The notes beneath the pieces were generated by a model, which was not told the origin of the DNA, did no database searches, and saw only the letters and a program-made list of their open reading frames with translations. Of a DNA stretch of 64,000 bases, positions 33,982 to 43,075 are shown piece by piece. The stretch is from Quatrionicoccus australiensis. Lineage in GTDB: Bacteria > Pseudomonadota > Gammaproteobacteria > Burkholderiales > Rhodocyclaceae. The DNA lies in contig NZ_CP075188.1 in NCBI RefSeq assembly GCF_020510525.1, positions 2,108,001-2,172,000 on the forward strand, read 5' to 3'. A program made the translations under genes and the position numbers. The number at the start of each line of letters is the position of its first letter. The stretch's first letter is position 1.

Positions 33982-34287
33982 ATGTCATCCAGTCAACCGC
34001 TAACGGTCACCGAAGACTTGACCATCTATCACGCGCTTGAGCTCAAGGGAAAACTTCTTGACGCCCTTGCGCAAACAGCTGACCTGGAACTGAACCTCGC
34101 CCAGGTTGGTGAAATGGATACGGCCGGTCTGCAGCTGCTCGTGTTACTCAAGAAAGAGGCGCAGCGTGCCGGAAAGTGCGTTCGCATCGTGGCGCACAGC
34201 CAGGCCGTGAGTGCCGTCGTCGAGTTTTGCAACATGGCTGCCGAGTTTGGCGACCCCTTGCTCATTCCTGCCCATGAGACGCCCTGA
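33982..34287 (+). CDS. STAS-domain protein
   Basis: The 101-residue protein is a single STAS fold: TVTEDLTIYHALELKGKLL opening strand and helix, then the loop DTAGLQLLVLLKKEA in which the anti-sigma-factor-antagonist Ser/Thr position (usually DSSG) is Thr. Phosphorylation of that residue cannot be assumed. STAS genes commonly precede cheA in chemosensory operons of this type, where they may link receptors or act as partner-switch elements. It lies 10 nt after the receptor/CheZ-like gene and 19 nt before cheA. Confidence 0.85.
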   Translation: MSSSQPLTVTEDLTIYHALELKGKLLDALAQTADLELNLAQVGEMDTAGLQLLVLLKKEAQRAGKCVRIVAHSQAVSAVVEFCNMAAEFGDPLLIPAHETP

Positions 34288-34306
34288 CGGGCAGCGGAGA
34301 ACAGAC

Positions 34307-36520
34307 ATGGACGAAATTACCGGCGTCTTCATCCAGGAAAGCCGCGAGCAACTTGCCGAGATGGAATCCGGCCTGTTGCGACTGGAACAAAATCCGGAAG
34401 ACCAGGACAACATCAACAGTATTTTTCGCGCCGCCCACACCATCAAGGGGGGCTCTGGCGTCATTGAATGCCACTTCATCGAGTCCTTCACCCATCGTGT
34501 CGAAAACCTGCTCGATGCGCTGCGCAACGGTGACCTTGTCGTGACCTCGGCCCTCGCCACGCTACTGCTCGAATGCTGCGACCACATGGGCAGCCTGCTC
34601 GATGTCCTCGGCGCCGAAGCCAGCGAGCCGGATGCCGAATTGCAGACTCGCGGGGAAAACCTGACCGAACGCCTCAAGGTACTGCTCGGATCACCGTCTG
34701 CTGCGCCAGCGAATTCCGGCATGACGCTGCACGATCCGACAGTGGAGGTCGAAAGCTCGGGCGGCGGCATCGTCATCACCGATAGCTGGCACATTTCCGT
34801 GCGCTTCGGCGAAAACGTGCTGCGCGGCGGCATGGAACCGCTCTCTTTCATTCGCTATCTGGCCTCGCTCGGTGAAATCGTCGGACTTGAAACGATTACC
34901 GATGCCATTCCGGCGGCGGCTGAAATGGACCCGGAATCCTGCTATATCGGCTTTGAAATCCAGCTGCAGACGCGTAGTTCCAAGGCCGATATCGAACGCG
35001 TCTTCGATTTTGTGCGCGATGAATGCGACCTGCACATCCTGCCGCCGAACAGCAAACTCTCGGAATACATCAAGCGCATCGAAGAACTCCCCGAAGACAG
35101 CATGCGGCTGGGGGAAATTCTCGTACGCTGTGGCGCGCTGACGCAGGCCGAGATCGATCAGGGGCTGCTCAACCAGAAAACAGCCTGTTCCAGCCCGTCG
35201 ACCGATGGCGCGGTGCACTCCCACTTGGGCGAGATACTCGTCGACAACAAGGTGGCCCACAAGGAACTGATCGAAGCGGCAGTCGTCAAGCAGACCCAGG
35301 TCAATGACAAGAAAGCCAAGGAAGCCCGTCTGGTTCGTGTCCAGGCCGACAAACTCGACCAGTTGATCGATCTGGTCGGCGAACTCGTCATTGCCGGCGC
35401 CTCGGCCAATCTGCTTGCCCAGAAGAGCCGGCAGGCCGGATTGGTCGAAGCGACCTCGGTCCTGTCGCGTCTTGTCGAAAACATTCGCGACTCCGCCTTG
35501 CAATTGCGCATGGTGCAGATCGGCGACACGTTCACCCGCTTCAACCGGGTCGTCCGTGATGTTTCGAAGGAGCTCGACAAGGAAATCGAACTGCAGATCA
35601 GCGGCGCTGAAACCGAACTCGACAAGACGGTCGTCGAGAAAATCGGCGACCCGCTGATGCACCTGGTCAGAAACTCCCTGGATCACGGCATCGAACCGGT
35701 TGCGCTGCGCCTGGAGCGGGGCAAGCCGGCCTGTGGCAGGGTTTCGCTCAATGCCTTCCATGACTCGGGCAGCATCGTGATCGAAGTGTCGGACGACGGT
35801 GGTGGCCTCAACAAGGAAAAGATCGCCGCCAAGGCCCTCGAGCGCGGCATCATCCAGCCCGGTCAACAGCTTTCCGATGCCGAAATTGTCAATCTGATCT
35901 TCGAACCGGGCTTCTCGACCGTAGACAAGGTTTCAAACCTGTCCGGACGAGGTGTCGGCATGGATGTCGTGCGTCGCAACATCCAGTCGCTGCGCGGTGC
36001 GGTCAACGTCACGACCGTCGAAGGCCAAGGCAGCACTTTCAGCATTCGCCTGCCACTGACCCTGGCCATCATCGATGGTTTCCTGGTCGGCGTTGGCAAG
36101 GCGGCTTATGTCATTCCGCTCGATACCGTTGTTGAATGCATCGAGCAGAAGGAACCGCCCTCGGGACGCAGCTTCCTCAACCTGCGCGGCGAGGCCCTGC
36201 CCTTCATCCGGCTGCGTGACCTTTTCGAGATTAAGGGAACGCCCCCAGCCCGGGAAAGCATTGTCGTCATCCAGTTCGGCGGGCAAAAGGCGGGAATAGT
36301 CGTTGATCAGCTGATGGGTGAATTCCAGACCGTGATCAAGCCACTCGGCGTGATGTTCCCGCATCTGCAGGGAATTGGCGGCTCAACCATCCTTGGCAGC
36401 GGCGAGGTCGCCCTGATTCTCGATGTCGCAGCGCTGGTCCGTATCGTCAGCCAGAGTGAAGAACAGAAATTCTTGCCAGAGAGAAACCATCCCTCCCTGC
36501 CCGTACATCCCAATAATTAA
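34307..36520 (+). CDS. cheA: Chemotaxis histidine kinase CheA with MshEN-like insert
   Basis: The 737-residue kinase has an Hpt domain with His44 in AAHTIKGG and a regulatory region (~160-255, MEPLSFIRYLASLGEI). Two LGEIL repeats (residues 267 and 306 onward) recall the c-di-GMP-binding MshEN domain. The dimerisation helices (RVQADKLDQLIDLVGELV), HATPase (VRNSLDHGIEP, DDGGGL, GRGVGMDVV) and a CheW-like domain (~600-725) follow. It phosphorylates CheY and CheB under receptor control. The start at 34307 fits the Hpt opening MDEITGVFIQESREQL. It is followed after 27 nt by a receptor gene. Confidence 0.95.
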   Translation: MDEITGVFIQESREQLAEMESGLLRLEQNPEDQDNINSIFRAAHTIKGGSGVIECHFIESFTHRVENLLDALRNGDLVVTSALATLLLECCDHMGSLLDVLGAEASEPDAELQTRGENLTERLKVLLGSPSAAPANSGMTLHDPTVEVESSGGGIVITDSWHISVRFGENVLRGGMEPLSFIRYLASLGEIVGLETITDAIPAAAEMDPESCYIGFEIQLQTRSSKADIERVFDFVRDECDLHILPPNSKLSEYIKRIEELPEDSMRLGEILVRCGALTQAEIDQGLLNQKTACSSPSTDGAVHSHLGEILVDNKVAHKELIEAAVVKQTQVNDKKAKEARLVRVQADKLDQLIDLVGELVIAGASANLLAQKSRQAGLVEATSVLSRLVENIRDSALQLRMVQIGDTFTRFNRVVRDVSKELDKEIELQISGAETELDKTVVEKIGDPLMHLVRNSLDHGIEPVALRLERGKPACGRVSLNAFHDSGSIVIEVSDDGGGLNKEKIAAKALERGIIQPGQQLSDAEIVNLIFEPGFSTVDKVSNLSGRGVGMDVVRRNIQSLRGAVNVTTVEGQGSTFSIRLPLTLAIIDGFLVGVGKAAYVIPLDTVVECIEQKEPPSGRSFLNLRGEALPFIRLRDLFEIKGTPPARESIVVIQFGGQKAGIVVDQLMGEFQTVIKPLGVMFPHLQGIGGSTILGSGEVALILDVAALVRIVSQSEEQKFLPERNHPSLPVHPNN

Positions 36521-36547
36521 GCAACGCAATTCAACAAGAGGTAAATC

Positions 36548-38167
36548 ATGTTCAAGAATATGAAAATAGGTGTCCGGCTCGGTCTTGGCTTCGGTGTCGT
36601 GCTGATGCTGTTGCTGATCATTTCGGCGCTTTCTTTCTTTCGGGTTGGCGGCCTGAATGATGAGATCGGCGATATGGTGAATGACAAGTTCCCGAAAACG
36701 GTAGCTGCCAACACCATCATTGACCAGGTTAACGTAGTAGCCCGCATCACGCGTAATGCCATCCTGCAGCAAAAGCCGGAAGATGCCCAGGCCGAGCTTG
36801 CCCGCATTCCGCCGGCGAGCAAGCTAATCAGCGAGAACCTAGAAAAACTCGAGAAAACGATTACCTCGGAGAGTGGCAAAAAGGCACTTGTTCTGGTCCA
36901 GGAAACCCGCAAGGACTACGTTGCTGACCTCAACAAGCTACGCGAGCAAATCAGCGCCGGCAAACGTGATGAAGCGCTGGCCAACCTGTTCGGAAGCATG
37001 CGTAACTCCCAGGCCAACTATCTTGCCTCGATCAACAAGCTGATCGAAATTCAGACTGACCTGATGCATCAGGCGGGTCTGCGCGCCAGCGAAGCGGCAC
37101 AAAGTGCGAAAAACATGATCATGCTGCTGTCGATCGGCGCCATCCTGATCGCCCTCGGTTTTGCCTTCTGGGTTACCCGTTCGATTACCGTGCCGATCAA
37201 CGAAGCGGTTCAGGCCGCCAGCCGTCTGGCTGAAGGTGACCTGACCGTCAAGCTGCAATCCGACAGCAAGGACGAAGTCGGCCAGCTGATGAATGCGCTG
37301 CAGAACATGATCGGCAAGCTGACCCAGATCATCGGCGAAGTTCGCACCGCCGCCGACAATCTGACCAACGCCGCCGGCCAGGTCTCGGCCACGGCCCAGT
37401 CCCTGTCGCAGTCCTCCAGCGAACAGGCCGCTTCGGTCGAAGAGACGACGTCCTCGATGGAACAGATGACCGCTTCCATTTCGCAAAATACCGAGAATGC
37501 CAAGGTTACCGACGGCATGGCCTCCAAGGCCGCCAAGGAAGCAGCCGATGGGGGTGAAGCCGTGGTCCAGACGGTTGAAGCGATGAAGAGCATTGCCGAC
37601 AAGATCGGCATCATTGACGACATCGCCTACCAGACCAACCTGCTGGCACTCAACGCCGCCATCGAAGCGGCTCGTGCCGGCGACCATGGCAAGGGTTTTG
37701 CCGTAGTTGCTGCCGAAGTCCGCAAACTGGCCGAGCGCTCGCAGATCGCCGCCCAGGAAATCGGCGGCCTGGCTTCCACCTCGGTCAAGCAGGCCGAACG
37801 TGCAGGCACCTTGCTCAACGAAATCGTTCCTTCAATCCGCAAGACTTCCGACCTGGTCCAGGAAATTGCTGCCGCATCGAGCGAACAATCGTCCGGGGTT
37901 GCCCAGATCAACGGGGCCATGGGACAACTCAACCAGGCCACGCAACAGAACGCTTCCGCTTCGGAAGAACTGGCCGCCACTGCCGAGGAACTCGGCTCCC
38001 AGGCCGAGCAACTGCAGCAGACCATGACCTTCTTCCACCTCGACAACAACAGCCGCAGCAGCACCCAGAGCTTCCCGGCACCACGCGCCACCGGCGGGAC
38101 AAAGCCGCGCACAGCGGCACGAACGGCGGCCATCCAGATCAACGAGGGTGATTTCGAGCGTTACTGA
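36548..38167 (+). CDS. Methyl-accepting chemotaxis protein (4HB type)
   Basis: The 539-residue transmembrane receptor has membrane helix 1 (~8-31), a four-helix-bundle periplasmic domain of ~155 residues, membrane helix 2 (~189-212), HAMP (~213-265) and a cytoplasmic coiled coil with methylation-type Glu/Gln-rich segments ([19 protein letters not shown]) and the signalling tip ([21 protein letters not shown]). There is no C-terminal pentapeptide for tethering CheR; it ends in DFERY. The ribosome site is AAGAGG. The ligand is unknown. It is placed between cheA and cheW and is presumably the main input of this operon. Confidence 0.95.
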   Translation: MFKNMKIGVRLGLGFGVVLMLLLIISALSFFRVGGLNDEIGDMVNDKFPKTVAANTIIDQVNVVARITRNAILQQKPEDAQAELARIPPASKLISENLEKLEKTITSESGKKALVLVQETRKDYVADLNKLREQISAGKRDEALANLFGSMRNSQANYLASINKLIEIQTDLMHQAGLRASEAAQSAKNMIMLLSIGAILIALGFAFWVTRSITVPINEAVQAASRLAEGDLTVKLQSDSKDEVGQLMNALQNMIGKLTQIIGEVRTAADNLTNAAGQVSATAQSLSQSSSEQAASVEETTSSMEQMTASISQNTENAKVTDGMASKAAKEAADGGEAVVQTVEAMKSIADKIGIIDDIAYQTNLLALNAAIEAARAGDHGKGFAVVAAEVRKLAERSQIAAQEIGGLASTSVKQAERAGTLLNEIVPSIRKTSDLVQEIAAASSEQSSGVAQINGAMGQLNQATQQNASASEELAATAEELGSQAEQLQQTMTFFHLDNNSRSSTQSFPAPRATGGTKPRTAARTAAIQINEGDFERY

Positions 38168-38176
38168 GGAGTCATC

Positions 38177-38728
38177 ATGGGACAACTAATGGAACGAAAG
38201 GAAGGAGCCGTCGCGACTAGCGCGGACGCCCCTTCCCAATATCTGACATTCACGTTGCGCGGCGAGATGTTTGCGGTCGGCATCCTCAACGTCAAGGAAA
38301 TCATCGAATACGGCAGCCTGACCGAGATTCCGATGATGCCGAGCTTTATCCGCGGCGTCATCAACCTGCGCGGCAGCGTGGTGCCGGTCATCGACCTGAC
38401 TGCTCGTTTTGGCGGCCAGCAGACGGTGATCGGCAAGAGAACCTGCATTGTCATCGTCGAGATCCAGGAGGAAGACACGCGCCACGATATCGGCATCATT
38501 GTCGATGCCGTTTCCGAGGTTCTCGAAATTCCGACAAGCGAGATCGAGCCACCTCCATCCTTTGGCGCCAGAATTCGTGCCGATTTCATTTTCGGCATGG
38601 GTAAGGTTGCCGGCAAGTTCGTCATCCTGCTCAATCTGGAAAACGTCCTTTCCGTCGAAGAAATTGCGTCTCTAACCGGCATCGAAAAACTCGCGGGCGA
38701 TACCGGCATTGTTCCCGGAAGCGCATAA
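38177..38728 (+). CDS. cheW: Chemotaxis coupling protein CheW
   Basis: The 183-residue scaffold couples receptors to CheA. The CheW fold is visible: YLTFTLRGEMFAVGILNVKEII, the IPMMPSFIRGVINLRGSVVPVIDL core that binds receptor and CheA, and GIIVDAVSEVLEI. It is slightly longer than E. coli CheW, with extra residues at both ends. It starts 9 nt after the receptor stop with a GAGGAG site. The next gene (cheD) begins 63 nt later at its likelier start. Confidence 0.95.
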   Translation: MGQLMERKEGAVATSADAPSQYLTFTLRGEMFAVGILNVKEIIEYGSLTEIPMMPSFIRGVINLRGSVVPVIDLTARFGGQQTVIGKRTCIVIVEIQEEDTRHDIGIIVDAVSEVLEIPTSEIEPPPSFGARIRADFIFGMGKVAGKFVILLNLENVLSVEEIASLTGIEKLAGDTGIVPGSA

Positions 38729-38791
38729 ATTCAACTTTTTCAACGGTTGACCGCCCAGCCTCTGAATGCGGACCGAAAGCAATGCTTCTCG

Positions 38792-39385
38792 ATGGATTAC
38801 AGCAAACTACCCTCCAAGGAGATCGAGCGCCTGGCCCGGACCATTCATCCCGGAGCCTGGGCCATCGAGCCTGAGCAACCGCTGGCAACGCTGCTTGGCT
38901 CATGTGTCGCGGTTTGCCTGTTCGATCATCAGGTCCGGGTCGGGGGGCTCAACCACTTCATGCTGCCCAGTATCCGGCGCAGCCATCACGACGATGTGGA
39001 TACCCTGCTTTCCGGCAGCTATGCCATGGAGTCACTGCTCAATGCCCTGCTCCAGCGCGGCGCCCGAAAGGAGCGCCTGCAGGCGAAGGCATTCGGTGGT
39101 GGCACCATCATCAACACCAGCGGCCCCTCGATGAATATTGGCGTACGCAATGCCACGTTTGCCAAAGAGTGGCTGGAGCGCGAAGGGATTCCTCTCGCCG
39201 CCTCGGACTTTCTCGGCCCGTGGTCACGCAAGGTGCTGTTTGTACCCACCACCGGAGATGCCTATTGCCGCCGCATGGTCACCAACATGGCAGCAGCCGA
39301 AGTCATCGCCAGGGAGGAGCAGGCCTATGCCGATTCCCTGTTGCGCAAGCCGCCTCCCTCTGAAAACAGGATCGAACTGTTCTGA
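38792..39385 (+). CDS. cheD: Chemoreceptor glutamine deamidase CheD (copy 1)
   Basis: CheD deamidates receptor glutamines and can also bind CheC-like phosphatases. The 197-residue protein has the catalytic Cys in TLLGSCVAVCLFD, the His in GLNHFMLP and the AFGGGTIINTS...IGVRN segment. The C-terminal extension ends in RIELF, also the tail of the receptor/CheZ-like protein. Two starts are possible: ATG at 38792 (used) or TTG at 38747. Neither has a clear ribosome site. The stop overlaps the cheR ATG (TGATG). A second, shorter CheD lies on the other side of cheR. Confidence 0.88.
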   Translation: MDYSKLPSKEIERLARTIHPGAWAIEPEQPLATLLGSCVAVCLFDHQVRVGGLNHFMLPSIRRSHHDDVDTLLSGSYAMESLLNALLQRGARKERLQAKAFGGGTIINTSGPSMNIGVRNATFAKEWLEREGIPLAASDFLGPWSRKVLFVPTTGDAYCRRMVTNMAAAEVIAREEQAYADSLLRKPPPSENRIELF

Positions 39386-40197
39386 TGATCGAACCCAGCC
39401 CCATTACCGATCAGGAGTTCGCTCTTTTCCAGCGACTGATCTACAAGATCGCCGGCATCAGTCTGAGTGATGCAAAAAAGGTGCTGCTTGTCGGTCGCCT
39501 GTCGCGCCGCCTCAAGCAATACGAACTGGGCAACTTCGGTCAGTACTACCGCATGCTGGCGGGCGGCCAGCATCCCGAAGAATTGCAGACGATGGTCGAT
39601 TTGCTGACCACCAATGAAACCTACTTCTTTCGCGAACAAAAGCATTTTGACTTCCTGCGCGACGAGATCCTGCAAAAACGGCGTAGCCCGGCCTGCTTTC
39701 GTGTCTGGAGTGCGGCCTGTTCGAGCGGCGAAGAGGTTTATACGCTGGCGATGATGCTGGCGGAGCATTTGCCCAATGCCCCCTGGGAAATCGTCGGCTC
39801 CGACATCAGTACCCAGGTCCTGGCCAAAGCCGCCACCGGGCATTGTTCGCTGGCGCGTACAGAAGGCATCCCCCCCGGCTTCATGAGCAAATACTGCCTC
39901 AAAGGTGTGCGTTCCCATGCCGGAACATTCCTGATTGCACCAGAACTCAGACGCCATACCAGTTTTCATCAAATCAACCTGATGAATCCGGTTGATGCCG
40001 AAATCGGCGAATTCGAGGTCATCTTTTTGCGCAACGTGATGATTTATTTTGACCCGCCGACCAAGACCAAAGTCGTGCACAACCTGTTACCCCGCCTCAA
40101 ATCCGGCGGTCATCTGATCATTGGCCATTCGGAAACCCTGAATGGTCTTACCGACCGGGTTGAAGCCATCCTCCCGACGATCTACCGCAAGCCATGA
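39385..40197 (+). CDS. cheR: Chemoreceptor methyltransferase CheR
   Basis: CheR methylates receptor glutamates with SAM. The 270-residue protein has the N-terminal helical domain (TDQEFALFQRLIYKIAGISLS), the RRLKQYEL positive patch, TTNETYFFRE, the SAM motif VWSAACSSGEEVYTLAM, the acidic GSDIST and the NVMIYFD motif. The beta-subdomain that binds pentapeptide tails is present, although neither receptor here has the NWETF tail. It is coupled to cheD copy 1 by 1-nt overlap and to copy 2 by 4-nt overlap. Confidence 0.96.
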   Translation: MIEPSPITDQEFALFQRLIYKIAGISLSDAKKVLLVGRLSRRLKQYELGNFGQYYRMLAGGQHPEELQTMVDLLTTNETYFFREQKHFDFLRDEILQKRRSPACFRVWSAACSSGEEVYTLAMMLAEHLPNAPWEIVGSDISTQVLAKAATGHCSLARTEGIPPGFMSKYCLKGVRSHAGTFLIAPELRRHTSFHQINLMNPVDAEIGEFEVIFLRNVMIYFDPPTKTKVVHNLLPRLKSGGHLIIGHSETLNGLTDRVEAILPTIYRKP

Positions 40198-40706
40198 CCA
40201 GCGTGGTGCAGGAACCCGATACCGTTTTTCTCAATCCCGGCGAGTTTTACTTCGGCTCCGGCATGACCCGCATTTCCACCCTGCTCGGCTCCTGTGTTTC
40301 AATCACGCTATGGCACCCGCGCCGCAAGATCGGTGGCATGTGTCACTACATGCTGACCGAGCGAAACCGCCCGACCGGAATACCGCTTGACGGACGTTTC
40401 GGGCGGGAGGCCTTCGAGCTGTTTCTGCAACAGGTCGAGGCAGCCGGTACGCATCCCGGCGAATATCAGGCAAAACTCTTCGGTGGCGCCAACATGTTGA
40501 GTGGACCAGGAGGAGAAAAAATGGATATCGGCCCTCGTAATATCGAATTCGGACGAAAAATGCTTGCAGAGCGGCACATTGCCCTGATGGCCGAACATGT
40601 TGGCGGCAGTGGCCGTCGCAAACTGCACTTTGACATCTGGAGCGGAGATGTCTGGCTCGCTTTCCCGCAAGGCAGCGATGCTCGCATCAGGAGCACCAAT
40701 GGCTGA
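40194..40706 (+). CDS. cheD: Chemoreceptor glutamine deamidase CheD (copy 2)
   Basis: The 170-residue CheD has the catalytic Cys in [14 protein letters not shown], the His in [12 protein letters not shown], and KLFGGANML with DIGPRNIEF. It is diverged from the copy at 38.8 kb and lacks the RIELF tail. It ends with ARIRSTNG. It overlaps cheR by 4 nt and cheB by 8 nt. Two CheD enzymes around one CheR may serve different receptors, or one may have taken a binding role. Confidence 0.92.
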   Translation: MTSVVQEPDTVFLNPGEFYFGSGMTRISTLLGSCVSITLWHPRRKIGGMCHYMLTERNRPTGIPLDGRFGREAFELFLQQVEAAGTHPGEYQAKLFGGANMLSGPGGEKMDIGPRNIEFGRKMLAERHIALMAEHVGGSGRRKLHFDIWSGDVWLAFPQGSDARIRSTNG

Positions 40707-41784
40707 GCAGCGCATCAAGGTAATGATTGTCGATGACTCGGCCCTCGTCCGGCAGGTCATCTCGCAGGCGCTGATGGCTGATGCCGGAATCGAAGTCATC
40801 GGCACGGCAGCCGATCCCATTTTTGCCCTGCAAAAAATGAATGCCCAGTGGCCGGATGTGCTGGTCATCGACATTGAAATGCCGCGCATGGATGGCATTA
40901 CCTTCCTCAAGAAAGTGATGGCCGAGCATCCGACACCGGTTGTCGTCTGCTCGTCACTTGCCGAAAAAGGGGCGCAGGCAACCTTCGAGGCACTGGCCGC
41001 TGGGGCCGTATCGATCATCACGAAACCCAAGGTCGGCCTCAAGAGCTTTCTTGAAGATGCCTCCAACAATATTGTCCAGGCCGTACGCAGCGCAGCCCGG
41101 GCCAATATGCGCGCCGTCCGGACAACACCCGTAACAAGTACATTTGCAGGCTTTCGGCCAAAACTGACGGCAGACGTCATGCTCAGTTCCGCGAATAACG
41201 CCGCCCTCGTCAAAACCACGGAGCAGATTATTGCCATCGGCACCTCGACCGGCGGCACCCAGGCGCTGGAGATAGTTCTCAGCAAGCTCCCGGCAACGGC
41301 ACTGGGCATAGTCGTGGTCCAGCACATGCCGGAAAAGTTCACCGCCATGTTTGCCGAACGACTGAACAACCTGTGCCAGATCGAAGTACGCGAAGCCAAG
41401 AACGGCGACCGCGTCATGCCTGGCCGGGCATTGATCGCACCAGGCGGTCGACACATGATGCTCAAGCGAAATGGAGCCCAGTACGTCGTCGAAGTCGTCG
41501 ATGGCCCATTGGTGAATCGCCACAAACCTTCGGTAGATGTACTTTTCCGTTCGGTAGCAAAGTTCGCAGGAGCGAATGCACTGGGTATCATCATGACCGG
41601 CATGGGGGATGACGGAGCACGCGGCATGAAGGAAATGCACGCCACAGGTGCCCGGACGATCGCCCAGGATGAAGCCAGTTGCGTTGTCTTCGGCATGCCC
41701 AAGGAGGCAATCAAGCTCGGGGCTGTCGATCAGGTCATGGCGCTGGAACAGATTCCGCAAGCCATTGTCGGCTTTGGCAAGTAA
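40699..41784 (+). CDS. cheB: Chemotaxis methylesterase/response regulator CheB
   Basis: CheB removes receptor methyl groups when phosphorylated by CheA. The 361-residue protein has an N-terminal receiver (VDDSALVRQ, Asp58 in [12 protein letters not shown]) and a C-terminal methylesterase domain with the catalytic triad context GTSTGG (Ser), QHMPEKF (His) and [11 protein letters not shown] (Asp). The start was set at 40699, where the receiver begins with a nearby AGGAG; it overlaps the cheD copy 2 end by 8 nt. The last che gene is followed by the HDOD gene after 19 nt. Confidence 0.96.
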   Translation: MAEQRIKVMIVDDSALVRQVISQALMADAGIEVIGTAADPIFALQKMNAQWPDVLVIDIEMPRMDGITFLKKVMAEHPTPVVVCSSLAEKGAQATFEALAAGAVSIITKPKVGLKSFLEDASNNIVQAVRSAARANMRAVRTTPVTSTFAGFRPKLTADVMLSSANNAALVKTTEQIIAIGTSTGGTQALEIVLSKLPATALGIVVVQHMPEKFTAMFAERLNNLCQIEVREAKNGDRVMPGRALIAPGGRHMMLKRNGAQYVVEVVDGPLVNRHKPSVDVLFRSVAKFAGANALGIIMTGMGDDGARGMKEMHATGARTIAQDEASCVVFGMPKEAIKLGAVDQVMALEQIPQAIVGFGK

Positions 41785-41803
41785 TTCTGCAGGGAGAAAT
41801 GCA

Positions 41804-42643
41804 ATGAACAACGTCAAGGAAGCTCTCTATGCCATCGCTGCAGATGCTGTGCGTGGTGACATGGTCTTTCCGACCAATGCCGAAATCGGTTTGCGGGTGC
41901 AGAAGCTGCTGGATGATCCGGATTGCTCGATTGATCAGCTCGGCCGGCTGATCTCGGCCGAACCGGTTCTCCTCTCGCGAGTCATCAGCATCGCCAACTC
42001 GGTTGCCTACAATCCGTCCGGACAGGCCATGAACGATGTTCGTTCGGCCATTTCGCGACTGGGTTTCAACACGCTGCGCATTCTTGTCATGGCCGTTGTT
42101 GTCAGGCAGATGCAAGGATTGTCGCAGTCGCCCGAGCACCGGGCGATTGCCGCACGTCTGTGGGAACACACTGCACACGTTGCGGCGCTGGCCCGTGTCA
42201 TCGCCCGTCGCGTCACCCATCAGGATCCCGATGCAGCCTTCTTCGCCGGCATCGTGCATGAAATCGGTGGCTTCTACCTGATTTCGAAGGCAGATCGTTA
42301 CCCGAACCTGCTCAGCCACAGTTTCGAGATGTGGCGCGATGAAGGCGAGGCACGCATCAGCGGCGCCATCCTGCAGATACTCGGTGTACCGGACAAGATT
42401 CAGGAAGCAATAAGCAGTCTGTGGAACGGCTATCTGTCGATGCCGCCCCAATCGCTCGGCGACACCCTGCTGCTTGCCGACCAGCTGTCGCCGGTCAGCT
42501 CACCTTTGTGCGGCGGTGATGATTTGCCGCAAAAGACGCCGCCGGCCGATCTCGACATGATGATTGATGATGCAATGTTGAGCGAGGTACTCGCCGAGTC
42601 GGCGGCGGAGGTGAAATCCCTGACCGATGCGCTGAACGTATAG
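41804..42643 (+). CDS. HDOD domain protein of the chemosensory operon
   Basis: The 279-residue HDOD protein belongs to the HD-related regulators lacking full metal-binding residues. Seen are FPTNAEIGLRVQKLLDD, SAEPVLLSRVISIANSVAYNPSG, VRSAISRLGFNTLRILVM, LWEHTAHVAALARVIARR and FFAGIVHEIGGFYLI. The last contains an HE rather than the HD pair of active phosphodiesterases, so it is probably a signalling scaffold. The ribosome site AGGGAGAA precedes the ATG. It is convergent with the DUF2249 gene. HDOD genes are frequent partners of c-di-GMP and chemosensory systems. Confidence 0.9.
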   Translation: MNNVKEALYAIAADAVRGDMVFPTNAEIGLRVQKLLDDPDCSIDQLGRLISAEPVLLSRVISIANSVAYNPSGQAMNDVRSAISRLGFNTLRILVMAVVVRQMQGLSQSPEHRAIAARLWEHTAHVAALARVIARRVTHQDPDAAFFAGIVHEIGGFYLISKADRYPNLLSHSFEMWRDEGEARISGAILQILGVPDKIQEAISSLWNGYLSMPPQSLGDTLLLADQLSPVSSPLCGGDDLPQKTPPADLDMMIDDAMLSEVLAESAAEVKSLTDALNV

Positions 42644-42666
42644 CGCTCGCCCAACGGCTTGATCAC

Positions 42667-42933
42667 TCAGCCCAGCACGGAAAAATCAATCACGATCGCA
42701 CCCGGCTCGCGTTGCTGGTAAGCAATCCCCAGGCGCTCACCGTAGCGCTGCTGCAGTTGCGCCAGCAGCGGCAGAGGATCGTGGTCATTGCAAAAACGCA
42801 TGGTTTCACCCGGTTGCAGGGCATCGAGTGCACCAAAGATCGCGGCATGACGAAAACGCTTGGCGACACCACGGGCATCAAAGGGATAAAGAGCGGCCGG
42901 AGTTGAGTGATCGCAGACGTGAATGGCTTGCAT
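42667..42933 (-). CDS. DUF2249 domain protein
   Basis: The 88-residue protein is a single DUF2249 domain, a small TusA/SirA-like fold: AIFGALDALQPGETMRF, NDHDPLPLLAQLQQRYG, then a C-terminal strand VIDFSVLG. Such proteins are often found with nitric-oxide or redox functions in denitrifiers, but their biochemistry is unclear. The start at 42933 has an AAGGAG site; the frame is open 30 codons further up without homology. It stands alone between the chemosensory operon and hom. Confidence 0.85.
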   Translation of the reverse strand: MQAIHVCDHSTPAALYPFDARGVAKRFRHAAIFGALDALQPGETMRFCNDHDPLPLLAQLQQRYGERLGIAYQQREPGAIVIDFSVLG

Positions 42934-43021
42934 GCTGGCTCCTTGAGTCGGATTCAATAAATGTGAGAAGCGATTTTGCCCGGCCACCGCCCGTATTTCC
43001 TTGATCCATCTTGGCAAGCCC

Positions 43022-43050
43022 ATAAAGAAAACGGGGGCTTTGCCCCCGTT
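43022..43050 (-). terminator. Intrinsic terminator of hom
   Basis: A perfect 9-bp stem (43030-43038 with 43042-43050) rich in GC has a 3-nt loop. On the minus strand it is followed by TTTCTTT. It lies 26 nt past the hom stop. Confidence 0.88.
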
Positions 43051-43075
43051 GACCGTTCAGAACGTGCAGTACGAC

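Noticed and set aside
34691..35866. A 391-codon open frame opposite cheA
   Set aside because: It is an antisense shadow of a conserved kinase; no start context.
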